The notes under the pieces: generated by a model
What the model saw: only the letters and a program-made list of their open reading frames with translations
The model's database searches: none
What the model was told of the DNA's origin: nothing
Source: Theobroma cacao
Lineage: Eukaryota; Streptophyta; Magnoliopsida; Malvales; Malvaceae
DNA: 64,000 bases
Assembly (NCBI RefSeq): GCF_000208745.1
Contig: NC_030854.1
Coordinates: forward strand, 37,912,111 to 37,976,110
Reading direction: 5' to 3'
Shown here: positions 13,413 through 26,067 of the stretch, piece by piece
Layout of the letters: every line of letters starts with the position of its first letter
Numbering within the stretch: the stretch's first letter is position 1
Translations under genes and position numbers: made by a program

Positions 13413-14344
13413 AACTCCTTTTCTTAAGGTGGGTTTAGTAACTGCTCTTATGCACACATGCTTGTATTTGGCTTTATTGTAATTAATTATGTAATCAATG
13501 TTTCACCTGAAAATTCTAGTTTTCCTCCCTATTTCATGAACAGGTTGTCAATACCATGTCAGAGGAATTGTCAAATGTCGCTGTAGAAGCATCAGTGTGG
13601 GATCTTGAAGGTGCATGTCCATTTTACAAAGTTTTTGATACCCATTCCTTCCTACCAAAGAAAGTAGTTTCCATTGGTGAGATGAACTATCCAAAGTCTA
13701 AAAACCCAAAGCCAGTATACTTTCTTCTTCTCAAACTCTATGATGTGTCAAATTATCACATTATATCCCGAAACTTTTACTGGTTGCATCTTTCTGGTGG
13801 AGATTACAAGTTACTGGAACCATACAGGAAAAAGAGAATACCTCTTAAGATAACATCAAAGACATTTATCAAAGGTTCCTCTTATGAAATTGAAATGAAC
13901 GTGCAAAACAAATCTAAGAAACCTGATCCCAAAATTTTAACCTGCAAGAACAATTTTGTTAGCAGACATGGTGATGGTGACTTCGATATGGCTTCACTTG
14001 AAACTACATTCGAAGAAACTGAAGAGAAACAGAATGCTGGTTTATTTCAGAGACTTTGCAGACAATTTTCCAGGGAAACTGATGGTTTGAAAGTTGCAGA
14101 GGTAAATGGATCTGATGTTGGAGTTGCTTTCTTCCTTAATTTCTCTGTTCATGCTATGAAGACAGATCACAAGGAAGGAGAAGACACTAGAATACTCCCA
14201 GTTCATTATTCGGATAACTATTTTTCCCTAGTGCCGGGTGAGGAGATGTCAATTAAGATCTCATTCCAGGTCCCTCAAGGTGTCACTCCACGATTAACGC
14301 TTAGAGGCTGGAACTACCATAATGGATTGCACACTGTTCTTTGA
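7957..14344 (+). CDS. EBM: Mannosylglycoprotein endo-beta-mannosidase (GH2)
   Basis: This enzyme hydrolyses the Man-beta-1,4-GlcNAc bond of processed N-glycans during glycoprotein turnover. Eleven exons: 7957-8102, 8773-8911, 9121-9348, 9462-9520, 10310-10358, 10709-10939, 11343-11512, 11602-11806, 12261-12929, 13017-13244 and 13544-14344. Together they encode 974 residues, against about 944 in Arabidopsis At1g09010. The GH2 sandwich, immunoglobulin-like and TIM-barrel regions follow in order. LWVGGNEQ puts the predicted acid/base at E464, and NPEVGSVG puts the predicted nucleophile at E557. The start ATG gives [13 protein letters not shown], the expected plant N-terminus; I see no signal peptide. 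The extra length lies mostly in linkers near residues 470-500 and 800-860. Identification is very strong; individual exon borders were placed by eye. Confidence 0.96.
13375..13407 (+). repeat. (CT)n microsatellite in EBM intron 10
   Basis: An uninterrupted CT dinucleotide run inside the intron between the exons ending at 13244 and starting at 13544. Confidence 0.9.
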
Positions 14345-15356
14345 GCTAGGCCTTGCAGTGATCTCTGATACCTTCCTTTCCGTGATTGGATTTTGAGGTT
14401 GTTCATCTGCTCAAGATCTCAAAGGCTGATCATGCTGTTGAGAATTCTGGTTATTCTGTAACATTATTTTCTTTTCTGCCTCTCGGTGAACCAAGCTTCA
14501 ATGGTGGTTCAAGAATATTGCAGCTTGTCCTGTTTCTTTGTTATCTCCTCCCCAATGTATCCACTGTCTGAAATCCGACTGGAAATAACCTACATGGAGA
14601 GCAGTTTCTATTCATGGGCTTTTCTCTTGGTTAGTTTCATTTCATTCCTCAGTTATTGTTCTTCTTACCTGTCAGTTTTTGTCAAGGACAGGGAAAGAAA
14701 TTGAGGGAAAATGATACAATCCATTAGAACACTAGCATCTCTTTTTGTTCAGGTTTAATAAATAGTTGAGTGCAATGATTGTTGATTACAATGATAATTT
14801 GTCAATCCTTTTGCAGGCATTCTTAACCAGCTTCTTCAAGGTTGACAGTCTAGAGGCCAGCAAACTTGACAAGAAAGTGACTACCTGAACTTTGCAAGCT
14901 ATGGCTTTATATTCATACATATAATTAATAAGTTTATATTTGACGCATTTCAGATATTATCAGTAATTCAAATGTTATTATTTCGTTAATATATAAATTT
15001 AAAAGTTGACAACTTTTAAAAATAAATATTGTGATTAATTAATAATGTGGAAATATTATATATTATACATTATCAAAGCATCAAATATAAATCTATAATT
15101 GATTTTTGGATAAATTATCAAATTTGGTAGCACCGATTTTAAATTGCTATATAAATGGGAAATTTATTTCATATTTAATTCTAAATCTTTGTGGCTGTAG
15201 TTGGCTGTAGTTCTTTATATCGAAGCCCGCTTGACTCTCACCCTCCTCTAGCCCTTAAAGAAACCCGTTCCATTGGTCATAGCTTTTCAAAAGACGGTTG
15301 CTTTCCTCCAAAGCACAGAAACAAAACATATTCGCATCTTTAACGGCTTTTCATGG
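14345..15356 (+). other. EBM 3' region and PPR 5' flank
   Basis: The first 550 bases look like EBM 3' untranslated sequence, possibly containing a UTR intron with an acceptor at ttgcag near 14817. AATAAA-like words lie near 14756. From about 14920 the sequence becomes AT-rich and then enters the PPR promoter and leader. No other gene is seen. Confidence 0.55.
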
Positions 15357-17360
15357 ATGAAATCCGAATGGATTTTCCAGAAACTAACATCCCACCTTCC
15401 TTCATGTTTCTCCTCTATCCTCTCCCCATTCAGAACCCAAAAGCTCTACCAATTCCCATCTTCAGATACCCCCAAACTTGCCCTCAACCATATAGGCATA
15501 AGCCTCCTCTTATCCATCTCCGGTAAACAAGGATTTATCCTTCTCGGTTCCTCTATCCACGCTTCCCTCATCAAAAACCCTGAAATTTGTAAGCCGGCTG
15601 GAGGTTTTAGGAATTCCGATAATGCTCTTCTTGTTTGGAATTCTCTCCTTGGGATGTGCTCAAAATGTGGCACTTTAACTGATTTGACCAAGCTGTTTGA
15701 TGAAATGCCAATGAAAGATACTGTTTCGTGGAACACTATGATATCCGGGTTTTTAAGGAACGGGGAGTTTGATAATGGTTTCAGGTATTTCAAACAGATG
15801 AGAAAATCGGGTTTTTGTTCGTTTGATCAAGCGACTTTGACTACTATTTTATCAGCTTGTGATGGAGTAGAGTTTTGTTGTGTTAATAAGATGATGCATG
15901 GTTTACTGTTTTTGAATGGATATGAAAGGGAAATTAGTGTAGGGAATGCTTTAATAACTTCATATTCTAAATGTGGGTGTTTGAGTTCAGGTAGGCAGGT
16001 TTTTGATGAGATGTTTGAGAGGAATGTTATTACTTGGACAGCTATGATCTCTGGGCTAGTGCAGAATGAATTGTATGAAGAAAGTTTGGAATTGTTTAAC
16101 GAAATGCGTTTGGGATCGGTGTGTCCAAATTCTTTGACTTATTTGAGCTCATTGATGGCATGTTCTGGTTTGCAGGCACTAAAGGAAGGGCGTCAAATTC
16201 ATGGTCTTTTATGGAAGCTGGGGATTCAGTCTGAACTCTGTATTGAGAGTTCACTAATGGACATGTACTCGAAATGTGGAAGTGTGAATGATGCATGGCA
16301 GATTTTTGAATCTGCACAAGATCTCGATGAGGTTTCCATGACTGTAATCCTTGTTGGTTTGGCACAAAATGGGTTCGAGGAAGAAGCTAAACGGTTTTTT
16401 GTGAGAATGTTCGAGTCAGGAATTGAAATTGATCCCAACATGCTGTCTGCTGTTTTTGGGATATTTGGTGAGGATACTTCATTGGGTTTGGGTAAGCAGA
16501 TTCATTCTTTAATCATCAAAAGAAATTTTGGTTGTAACTCTTATGTCAGCAATGGACTCATCAACATGTATTCCAAGTGTGGAGATTTAGAGGAGTCAGT
16601 CAAAGTCTTCAGTCGAATGTCTCAAAGGAACTCAATCTCATGGAATTCTATAATTGCAGCTTTTGCTCGTCACGGGGATGGCTATAGAGCACTACAGTTA
16701 TACGAGGAGATGAGATCAGAAGGTATAGAGCCAACAGATGTTACATTCCTCTCTTTGCTTCATGCTTGTAGCCATGTGGGCTTAGTCGAAAAGGGAATGG
16801 AGCTCTTGAAGTCCATGACTGAAGTTCACGGAATTCTCCCTCGGGCAGAACACTACGCCTCTGTTGTCGACATGTTAGGCCGTGCAGGACTCCTCAATGA
16901 AGCCAAGACGCTCATCGAGGGATTGCCCTTCAAGCCTGACGTGCTCGTTTGGCAAGCTCTCCTTGGCGCTTGTGGCATTCATGGTGATTTCGAGATGGGG
17001 AAATATGCAGCTGATCAGCTACTTATAGCAACACCTGAAAGCCCGGTGCCATACGTTTCAATGGCCAACATATGTTCACTTAGAGGTAAATGGAAAGAAC
17101 GAGCGAGGACCATCAAGAGAATGAAGGAGGTCGGGGTGGTGAAAGAAACAGGTATAAGTTGGATAGAGACTGAAAAGAAAGTCCATAGCTTTGTTGTTCA
17201 GGATAGAATACATCCACAAGCTGAGGCTGTATATGGGGTTTTGAAGGAGCTGTTTAGACTCATGTTAGATGAAGGTTATGTGCCAAATGAGAGCTTTAAT
17301 TTCAGTTACATAGACCAAGATGCAAGAGGAGGATGCACTAATCTTGTTTGTGGTGTTTAA
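15357..17360 (+). CDS. PLS-class pentatricopeptide repeat protein with E/E+ C-terminus
   Basis: An intronless gene of 667 residues. It has successive P, L and S type PPR motifs from about residue 85 (for example [36 protein letters not shown]). It ends in an E/E+-like tail ([14 protein letters not shown]... and [10 protein letters not shown]) with no DYW domain. Such proteins bind organellar RNA sequence-specifically and usually specify C-to-U editing sites by recruiting a deaminase. The frame opens upstream at 15273, but the codon there is TTG; the first in-frame ATG is 15357. The N-terminus is rich in S, F, L and K, consistent with an organellar presequence. Its position beside the J-domain gene and near TAN1 matches the Arabidopsis At3g05340 neighbourhood (from memory), so it is probably that orthologue. 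The RNA target is unknown. Confidence 0.93.
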   Translation: MKSEWIFQKLTSHLPSCFSSILSPFRTQKLYQFPSSDTPKLALNHIGISLLLSISGKQGFILLGSSIHASLIKNPEICKPAGGFRNSDNALLVWNSLLGMCSKCGTLTDLTKLFDEMPMKDTVSWNTMISGFLRNGEFDNGFRYFKQMRKSGFCSFDQATLTTILSACDGVEFCCVNKMMHGLLFLNGYEREISVGNALITSYSKCGCLSSGRQVFDEMFERNVITWTAMISGLVQNELYEESLELFNEMRLGSVCPNSLTYLSSLMACSGLQALKEGRQIHGLLWKLGIQSELCIESSLMDMYSKCGSVNDAWQIFESAQDLDEVSMTVILVGLAQNGFEEEAKRFFVRMFESGIEIDPNMLSAVFGIFGEDTSLGLGKQIHSLIIKRNFGCNSYVSNGLINMYSKCGDLEESVKVFSRMSQRNSISWNSIIAAFARHGDGYRALQLYEEMRSEGIEPTDVTFLSLLHACSHVGLVEKGMELLKSMTEVHGILPRAEHYASVVDMLGRAGLLNEAKTLIEGLPFKPDVLVWQALLGACGIHGDFEMGKYAADQLLIATPESPVPYVSMANICSLRGKWKERARTIKRMKEVGVVKETGISWIETEKKVHSFVVQDRIHPQAEAVYGVLKELFRLMLDEGYVPNESFNFSYIDQDARGGCTNLVCGV

Positions 17361-17561
17361 AAACTGTATTACGTAAGATAATTTTACAAAAATAAAATGC
17401 TTCATTCTTGTTAATTAATTGCCTTTTAACGTTCAACTGGCAATAATCAGCTTCCTCTTCCTTGTAAAAAAAATATTATCTAATTATTAAATATATAAGA
17501 AGTCTAATTCATCGAATAACTTTCATTGAAAATATTTTTTATTAGTAATATTAATAAAATT

Positions 17562-17672
17562 TATGTAATTTCTAAACTAGAGTTTTAATTGCATTATTAT
17601 TTCAAGATTTTAATTATATAATTAAAATATTAATTATCTTTTATTTATATACATTAACTTTATGTATAAAAA
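17562..17672 (+). repeat. Direct repeat, left copy (partner 19793-19903)
   Basis: The segment beginning taatttctaaa and ending with taaaaaaatta recurs in the same orientation at 19793-19903 with many substitutions and small indels (roughly four in five bases the same by eye). The copies bracket the RNase H relic. They could be leftovers of terminal repeats, or two copies of one AT-rich element. Confidence 0.5.
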
Positions 17673-18318
17673 AATTAAACATAATATTTAAAAAGGTTCA
17701 GAATTATATAAGAAAAATCAATTTATCCTTATACTTTTCATTACATTTAATTCAGTCTTTATATTTTTAATTTCGATGAAATAAATTTTTATAATTAACT
17801 GTTAACTAACAACAATTAGTTAAAATTACAATGGTCAATGTAATGCTATATGTCGATAACATGACATGTTGACAATCACATGTCATTTTGGAGGATGATG
17901 TTGCCACACATCAGATGATGTGGCAAAGATGCTGCTGATTGGATTTTTGACTGCAAACTTGGTATTTTCTTTTTGCCTGGCCAAATAGACAGAAATGAAA
18001 AGAAAATTCAAAAGCAAATGCTCTTTTATTGAATTTTATTATAAGAACCGTTAATAAATAAGAACTACTTGCATTAATTTGCTGATTTCTTTTTTCTTTT
18101 TCAACTTTTTATTCTCATTCATAATCATCAGCTTTCTAATACAAATTCTCTTATATATATTTTCATGAAAAAAAAAAACACTGCTAAATCAAGATAAATT
18201 TTGATTATTCTATGCTTTATTCTTCAATCTCTCTCTTTTCTTCCGTTATAGGTTTAGGGTAATCTTTGGTGCCATTTTCTGTCCTTGAACATGATAGAAA
18301 CAAAGGAGTTTTATCTCT

Positions 18319-18657
18319 TCAAATCTGTTTTCCCTCTCTGTAAACTTCTTGTTCCCAGGATAGAAACTGTTCCGGAATCTCTAAAGCTGATTTCAAGTTC
18401 CAAGGTTTGAAATTGAATCTGAAACAAAACCATGAAATCTCATTGAAATTACCATTCCAGGCAAGCAATGCTGAATCAGTAACAACCCTATACTCCAGTA
18501 AGTTCAAAGTATGCACTGTGACTGATGTCTTGATAACTCCAGCCTTGGCCAATCCATCTACTAGAGCGTTTGCCTCACGCCTGATATGTTTGAAGGCGAT
18601 GCCAATGTTAGTCCTCATTAAAGTTTCAATGGCATTTGGAGCGAACTTCTTTTTCTA
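18319..18657 (-). pseudogene. RNase H-like (RVT_3 type) retroelement relic
   Basis: The minus-strand frame contains FKHIRREANALVDGLAKAGV, the C-terminal RNase H signature (HVxREGNxxADxLAKxG) carried by plant non-LTR retrotransposons and by host proteins derived from them. The frame runs in from an upstream stop near 18658 without a plausible promoter, and the catalytic N-terminal half of the RNase H fold is absent. It is therefore a fragment, not a gene. Confidence 0.65.
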
Positions 18658-19067
18658 AGGGACTTTGGTGTCAACCTCTAAGTGGTAGAGGTTGTGGTTA
18701 GATGGCAATGGTGAAGCAAAGAAGAAGATAAGTCTGAAGTTCAGCAAAGTTGGAGTCTTCAATGTCTATGTGGTGTGTAAGAAGGTTCACTACTGAGTTC
18801 TTAGCGGAAATAAATGAGGTAAATGAGGAAGAAAATCTAATTGAAATTGACATTTCCATGGACTTCATCATCCAGTATTTTTCTTTACTTCTTTTCCATT
18901 GCAGAGAGAAGAGAATTGTTTTAGTGGAGAGTGGTATATGTATATATATCAAGGCAGATCAAGAAAAAGGATTGTACCGATATCATAGAGTTTAAATCAA
19001 GTTCAGCAATCTTATCCTCAGTGTTCATTTTCCTTTCTCTCATATTCAAAAATTCCATCAGCAAAAG

Positions 19068-19121
19068 GGAATTACTTCAAATTCATAGCCTCATGGAATT
19101 ACTTCAAACTCATAATCTCAA
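19068..19121 (+). repeat. 27-bp tandem duplication
   Basis: The unit starting ggaattacttcaaa is repeated once head to tail (second unit from 19095) with a few differences. It lies in non-coding spacer. Confidence 0.75.
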
Positions 19122-19792
19122 GAGCCAAACTTTATATTAACTAGAATTTGATTTGACAAGTCTTATCAATTGCGGTCCACCACCCATAAAAGCTACTAAT
19201 GATGTGGCCCAAAGGTGAATCCATAATAGTTCTTCCTTGATAACTTTACGTGAAAAACTTGATTACTTCTTTTGACCTATAATACTCTTTACTGATGTAC
19301 CCACATGACATTGTCTGAAAATCTTATCGGAGTTTCCTTTTATATAAAATTATAAATTTATAATGACCTTAATTTTTTATATGTGTGTAAATTAGCATGA
19401 GAGTTTATCATCTTGGTGAGCTTTTATCATCTATCTTGCATGACTTTTGTTATTGATTATAGTGCTTTTCATGTTTCCTATCATTCATGCCCTTGTTACC
19501 CTAGTTGACTGTTATTTCCCAATTTTAAAATTTTTCCTTTGTTTGATCAAATAAATGATTCCTATAAAATAATTTAATGAGAATAATTAGTTCAGGTTAT
19601 TTTGGTATTAAAATAACTTAAAATGATATTTTTTTTTATAAATTTGAGAAGTATGCTTGTTAGGTATTTTTGAAAGTCTAAAGTTTAATTTTGATCGAAT
19701 CTTTTCAATTTTGTTATTCAAATTAAAATTTAGATTTTTATTCTTTTAGAATTTATTTTTTAAGATATTTTATTAAATCCAAATGCGTCAAT

Positions 19793-19903
19793 TAATTTCT
19801 AAATAATAGTCTTAATTACATTAATATTACAAGATTTCAAATATAATTGAAATATTAACTATATTTTATTTATATACAATTAACTGTATATATTAAAAAA
19901 TTA
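19793..19903 (+). repeat. Direct repeat, right copy (partner 17562-17672)
   Basis: Same orientation and order of words as the left copy (taatttctaaa, then atttatataca, then taaaaaatta), diverged. Confidence 0.5.
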
Positions 19904-20084
19904 TATTATATATAAATCATTATTTAAAAATAAATAAACAACTATGACACGTGCAATAACAATAAATACTAGTAAAATTGTATAGAGTTAAGAAAGTCCC
20001 TCCAAGGCCGAAACGCACCGTTTTGATCTCCCTTAGTTGAACTTCAAAAAAGCGAGCAACGACCACCAACTGAAAATCAAAATC

Positions 20085-20085
<1 letters not shown>

Positions 20086-20117
<32 letters not shown>
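20086..20117 (+). repeat. (GA)n tract in the 5' leader of the J-domain gene
   Basis: A perfect GA run ends one base before the start codon at 20119. It is therefore part of the transcript leader or promoter. GA tracts of this kind bind BPC/GAGA-binding factors in plants; any function here is inference. Confidence 0.85.
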
Positions 20118-20118
<1 letters not shown>

Positions 20119-20121
<3 letters not shown>

Positions 20122-22385
20122 AAATCGTTGTGTCTCTGCAGTTCAATCCCTCTGATTCTTCCACTTTCGGCGACCGCCTTAGATCTCAACGGCCGAAATT
20201 TCACTAATTTTACTATAAGGTCTCCACGTCGTCGTTTCTCTCCTCGACTGACGGTTAATTGCAGAGGTAGAGCCGGAGAGGATCCTTCGCCGGTTCTCTC
20301 CAGTTCCACCGCTTTCGCCATCCTCGGCATCCACCCTAACTGCTCCACCGCCGAGCTCAAAGCTGCTTTCCGTGCCAAAGTAAAGTATAAATAAATTAAT
20401 GAATAAATAAATAATTCGGTTTATTTTCCAAGAAAAACTAAGTAAATTAATATGATTTTTTTTTGTTCAAAGGTGAAGGACTACCATCCTGATGTAAACA
20501 GAGGTGGAGGAGATTCTGATACTATGATCCGCCGTGTAATCCAGGCCTACGAGGTTTTTATTTTTATTTTTATTTTCCCCCATTTTATGTTCATTTGATT
20601 TCTATTTAGTAACCTTTTATCTATTGGACTCCCATTTATGTTAGCTAATGTAGTCTCTTTTCATTACTTATTGCAAATTGTTCTTAATTACCATAAATAT
20701 AGGATTTCAATTGATTCGGGGTTGCCAATTTGTTCTTTTTGATATAGGGAATTTAGTGACTAATTTTGGATTGATAATACCTGCAGATTTTATCCAATTA
20801 CAGCCGGTCCGAGATCATTGAGAGGTGAATTTCTTGTTCTTTGTGTGCATGTGTGTGTGTGTTTTTTTCTTTTATAAAGAATTTATGAACGAATTTTTAC
20901 TACTTTTGAAAGTTCTGATTTATTGCTTGAATTTGACAATCATAAATGTGTGTTGACAACAGTAGATGTTGCTATTTAAGATATCTTCAAATTTTTTGAT
21001 CTATCAACAATACTAATTAATAACATTTGGTAGTATTTTGCTTCTCCTGCATTGGTCTGCAAATTCAGTTGCTTTTTTGATGATTGGTATCTGTTCAGTC
21101 TGTTCTTGCCTTTTCATTTCTCTGTTGTTATTTTATGGAACATTTTTGGGGGTTCAATGTTCACTGTTGGATGTGCATTGTGTAGGGAATGTTTAGATCC
21201 CTTTGACAGCCCCGAATGCGAAGCATTTGATGTTTTTGTTAATGAAGTTCTTTGCGTTGGCAAAGGTAATTAATGAGTTCATTCAACATTATATTTGAGC
21301 TGCTTTGATTGTGGCAGAAAGTTGTCAAAGTTTCGCACATTGCTATTTTTTTCACATATTTCTTCCGCCTTCTTAACAACGCTGTTATGAAACATCTGTA
21401 GGGTGCCCATATTCTTGTGTGAAGAGAGCCCCTCGTGCATTCACATATGATCCTTCAACTGGAACTGCTCGTGCAACTTCTCAAGGTTGGTATATTCACC
21501 AGGGGGTTCTTTTTTTTTTTTTTAATTATGTTTCTCATGTATTTGACTTGCATCTCGAATGAGTAGCGGGGAAGCAAGATATGTTGAACAATTTATATTT
21601 TCAGTGAAACTGTGAGCTTCCTCTCTGATACTGGAAAGGATGGGATTACATGGTAGTTTTGAACATTTTAAGAACAGCAGCAGAGATGATATAACTCAAT
21701 AACTTTCTCAGTTTCTTTACATTCCCTGATTTTAAAGTTGCCTATATGTGCAATTAATCAGGACATGCTGAAGATTACCAAGTTCAGCTTGCAGTTGGTC
21801 AGTGTCCAAGAAGTTGCATCCATTTTGTGACACCTTCACAAAGAATTATTCTAGAGGAGTTACTTGATAGGTATTTTATTTCTACCAGCCTCCAAGAAAT
21901 TTTGGTTGCTATTCTGTGTAGTGTAAAGGGCTATGAATGATTTAGGTACTACCAGGCCACTTAAATAGGTACCTGCCTCTTCAAGTGAGCTTGCTTGCCT
22001 CCTGGCTCGATCTATTTAGCAAGTGAATTTCATTTGTTATGCTCCATTTTTTCCCCAAAAGTTCACTCTGAGCATTTTAAGTGTACTTCTAGTTCCAGAT
22101 TCAAGCTACCTCATCGGCCGTGGTTTTCAAAAACTAAATTGACCTTCTACTTGCCACAGGCTCAGACAGCCTTGATTTTAGTTTCATCAAACATTTGTTT
22201 GTGGCTTTTTACTAATGTTTGTATATGGTTTTGTTTTCTGTAGCATCCTGGACAAGCCTTTCGATACTTCAGCAGAGGCAGACTTGCTTTATTCTCTCAT
22301 AGTTAAAGCTAAGTTTGAAAATAATAGGTACCAGAAGCCAAAGAAGCAACCAAAAACTTCCACCAAAAATGTTGATTGGTTTTGA
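20119..22385 (+). CDS. Plastid J-domain protein with ferredoxin-like region
   Basis: Seven exons: 20119-20379, 20473-20553, 20787-20824, 21186-21265, 21402-21485, 21762-21870 and 22244-22385, giving 264 residues. The N-terminal 60 residues are rich in serine, arginine and threonine, like a chloroplast transit peptide. A J domain follows (AFAILGIHPNCSTAELKAAF), with the intact HPD tripeptide in DYHPDVN that is needed to stimulate Hsp70 ATPase. After it comes a cysteine-containing ferredoxin-like segment (VLCVGKGCPYSCV and VGQCPRSCIHFV), as in plant DnaJ-plus-ferredoxin-domain proteins. The first cluster lacks the full C-x2-C-x2-C-x3-C spacing, so iron-sulphur binding is unproven. In Arabidopsis the equivalent neighbour of the PPR gene is, from memory, At3g05345. 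No substrate is known to me. Confidence 0.9.
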
Positions 22386-22928
22386 CCTAGGAGTAGATCG
22401 AAGTCATGTCCAATGTTTGATCCTCAAAACAACATGCAACCAATGATGCTTTTGCTTTCATAAAAGAAAGTGCAATAGACTATATATGAACATATATGCT
22501 GTCGAATATGTTGCGTGTATGTGTTTCTTTGGTGAAAGGTAGCTGAACAGAAGAATTCGCCAACGGTGGGCAAACATCAACAAAGCAAGAACTTGAGGTG
22601 TTCTGTTGTTTCCGGGAGGAGAAAGTGTATAACGAAGAGCAGCTGCGAGATTGGTTTATCCTTTGGGATATGTAATATAGCCTTGTATATGATACCAGCA
22701 CAATTTTAAACCCATCTTCTCTATATCTAGACACTGTACCTGTTGTTTCATTTTCTTCTTAGCCAAACACTTACGGCTTTTGAACAACGAACAAGAGAGA
22801 TATTAGCAAATGGAAGGTTCAAGTCAGATTGTATCATCAAAAATTTACTTTACACCCCATGATGCAATGTACATTCTCTTCATGATAACGCGTTGAGTCC
22901 AAACAATTTCAAAGTGGATAAGAAGACA
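22386..22928. other. Convergent 3' region
   Basis: About 540 bases between the stop codons of the J-domain gene (plus) and the DUF1995 gene (minus). It should contain both 3' untranslated regions. I see no further gene. Confidence 0.7.
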
Positions 22929-25900
22929 TTATTTTGCAATAGCTTTCATGAATCGATTCAGTGAAGAAAAAATGCCTGCTGCTTGACTAAACAAAGACGG
23001 GCCTTGCTTGGACTTCTCGTCTACATTTCCATATATTATCTGCAGAGATGAAACAAAGAGTTCCCATGACAAGGTAGAGGGTGCACTTCAATCCCAAGGT
23101 TGAGCATACTTTGGAAGAAGTGGGATCAATGTGATAATAGAGTGTAGTCCAACAAGATCTATAAATAGAGTTTAATACGAACTTGACACTAACCACTAAA
23201 CAGCTTTCTTTCTATTTTTGTGTTAAATTTTTTTTCCAAGCAAGAGTGAGAAGCTTCTAGGAAGCAACTAACCTCAAGTTCTTCGGCATCAGGACGGCTT
23301 ACGAGTTCTTTTGCAAGCAGATATCTACCAGGCCTGTCTTTATCATCATAAAACACCTTCCATAATCTGGAAATGAGCAGAAAAGAGGGAATTTAAGAAT
23401 GGGAAACAAGGCAGGAAAAATATTGGCTAGAAGATGTCAACCTAATCTTAGCAACTAAGTTGATGAACACTTCGGGGCATCAGGCTCAAATTTGGTCAAT
23501 AGAGTGTCTGAGAAAAAATTGCTGACTTGATTGTTCACGCATAAATAATTAAGGCTCTCCGAACTTATTCTATACCTGATGCATCCCATAGCCATGTCGT
23601 GCGTTTGTACTTGAGTGACAATTCACCAGAAACTATAGCCCCCATGGGGCATAGGAGATATTAGGAATATAGTAAAGTCTAAATGACCCTTACCCTGGAT
23701 AACACCTAAACACAGCACCAGCAGCGAAAGGTCTCATTGAGTAAACAGTCGAGAAAGAACTGCAATACAATTGAGATAGAGTTTATCATGTTATATAAAC
23801 AGTAAATTATGTTTTAATAATTCAAAACTTAGCTGAAGGATGATGGGGTGAAAGTCAAGCCCTGAATGGCAAGAATCATGATGATATTTTATATTAGATT
23901 GGGAAGGCTAAGCTGAGGGTCAGATGTAATGTGGGTAGAAAATATTGTATGGATGTCAGATAGTTGAGGATTACTCGCAAGGATTTCTCCAGCAAACATT
24001 GTTGAGAAAAGGGCTAGGAATTTCTTATGAAATTAAAATAAGGAGAGGGAATAAAACAAATAAAGAACAAGAAAGAAAGAAAAAGGAACAAAAAAAAGAG
24101 ACATCTTGAGGTAAACATACTGAAATTCGTACCTTAAGAAGTATCGCCTCAACTTGCGAACATTAAACCCAACTCCAACATCTTCACTTATGAGACGCGG
24201 ATTCCACATGATGAGAGGCTTGGGCTAGCAACGTAGGATGAAAATTTTGACAAAAAACAATCCTTGTTCAGATATGAATTTATCGAATGTTTCTTTACTG
24301 TTAAAAGATGCCAATTTGATGCTTTATATGATATCAACTACCTGGGAACATATAATGATGAATATAACAGATAGTAGGAGTTGATACGTTTATGCATTTC
24401 TGCACTCTCTTCTTTTAAAAAATTGGGATGAACAAAATTTTTTGAGTCATGTTTCTCTTATTAGTCAGAGACCAATTAAAATTTCAGACAATCAAGAGAG
24501 ACAGAACACTCCTTCCCTAAAAACCAAACAAAGGAGTAAAGGAGGACAAATCTGGTCCTTGCATAACTAGCACGAAGAACACTGCTTTGAATAAAGTATA
24601 AGGCAGGTTAGGTTGGTACCGGATCATCTGATAGCTCCGAGGCAATTCTCTCTACACGGTCCAACATCTGGTAATCAGGAACAACCATAACTATAATCTC
24701 ATCTTGGTGCTCCACAGGCTTCCGGTCACTCAAACTGGATAAACAGAAATAGAGGAATTGGGAATTGCACAACAATGTGGCATGCGTTACATATGTATAT
24801 GCAAGCTGAAACATCATCTTCATATTCATGCTAATCTCTGAGTCTAAACTACTCATCTGTTCCACAGAAACTCTAAAAATTCAATCAGCAATAACATGCC
24901 ATACCAGTTTTGCAAAACAAAGGTTTAACAAACTGGAAAATTAAATTAATTTCATCAATAAGGAAGCAATCACCTGGCAAATCCAAAAGCAGCATCTTTC
25001 CATAGATATTTCAATAATGCAGCAGCTCCAGCATCTGGAAATATAGCTCTAACTTTCTGATATTCAAATTTTCAGAAGTTAGAGATAGAGCTAAGAAATT
25101 GATTCACTAGATATTGTATAAACTGCATCTTAAAACAAATCTTACACCTTTGGTTACTAAACAAGTGTATGTAAAAATAGGAGCTTCAATCAAATTATCA
25201 CAGTAACAATGAAGGCATTATCGTTCAAATGTTCCTCTATGTTAAAAATCAAAGCTTTCTGGTTGCTAACTGTTGCATCCAAGTGTATAGCAAAGTAAAT
25301 CTTGATTTCATTCACAAACTCCAATTTTCTAGGCATGGTCATTTACCTTAAAAGAACTAAGATTACCCATGGTTCTTCCAACTAACCTGACATCCTGTTT
25401 CTTCTATAAGTGTATCCAAGAAAATTCTTGATAGTTCCCAAAGCTCAGCTTGTGCACCTTCATCATCAAGAAACTGTAGCTGAGGTATTAGGAGCTCAAC
25501 CTGTGAAAAAAGTAAACAATTTATCCATTTTAATTAAAGTATAGAGTCAATTTTAATGAACAAGATCATATCTTTGTTTGAACACATACTATAGCTCTCA
25601 ATCCTCCAGAAGACACAAACAAGGCACTTGCTTGACCTGATTGCCTGACTGCACCCTCCAAGTCAGATGGCAAGCAGCTGACACATAAAACCAAGACTAT
25701 TTCACAAACTTTTTTCTTTTTTTGGCTAAAATTGAAAAGGGAAAGAAGGAATACCCTGAAAATAAAGAACTAAGAAGAAACTAAACCTGTCATCTTCTTC
25801 CTCATCTTCTGCTTGAACAGTTTGTTGCTGTGTTTGCACGGAGGATAATATAGTATCTTCAAGATTGGCGTCAGACGGATCACCTTGGAACTTCTCAAAC

Positions 25901-26067
25901 TTGGCATGTGTTCTTGAGCTAGACCCAGTTCTGGTTAGTGAAATCCCATTACAACCACTGAAGATTGGACAAGAAAAAGACAAGGGAAAGTTAGTGGAGG
26001 AGATTGAACTGTTGGGTTTGGAAGCAAAGCAGCGGCAGTTGAAGCAGCTTGGTGCTGGGGCAGCCAT
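22929..26067 (-). CDS. DUF1995 family plastid protein
   Basis: Nine exons on the minus strand: 26067-25787, 25677-25590, 25500-25387, 25056-24974, 24734-24620, 24218-24133, 23759-23694, 23366-23273 and 23039-22929. They encode 345 residues and all junctions close in frame. The N-terminal 50 residues (MAAPAPSCFNCRCFAS...) look like a plastid transit peptide. Next comes a short acidic linker (EDEEEDD), then the DUF1995 fold: LPSDLEGAVRQSGQ, VRAIFPDAGAAALLKYLW, IIVMVVPDYQMLDRVERI, PLIMWNPRLISEDVGVG and PGRYLLAKELVSRPD. DUF1995 is shared with LPA3, which assists PSII assembly, and with the C-terminus of a plastid adenylate kinase. That relation suggests a chloroplast role but does not show one. 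Probably orthologous to At5g27560 (from memory). Exon 1 has a decayed second copy at 32240-32560. Confidence 0.88.

Larger units (their letters stand above)
17361..20085. other. Intergenic spacer with retroelement relic and direct repeats
   Basis: AT-rich spacer between the PPR and J-domain genes. It holds a MITE arm near 17740-17830, an RNase H relic (18319-18657), a 27-bp tandem duplication (19068-19121) and two diverged direct repeats (17562-17672 and 19793-19903). I see no intact gene. Confidence 0.7.

Noticed and set aside
15273..15356. PPR protein start at 15273
   Set aside because: The codon there is TTG; the first in-frame ATG is 15357, giving a reasonable organelle-type N-terminus.
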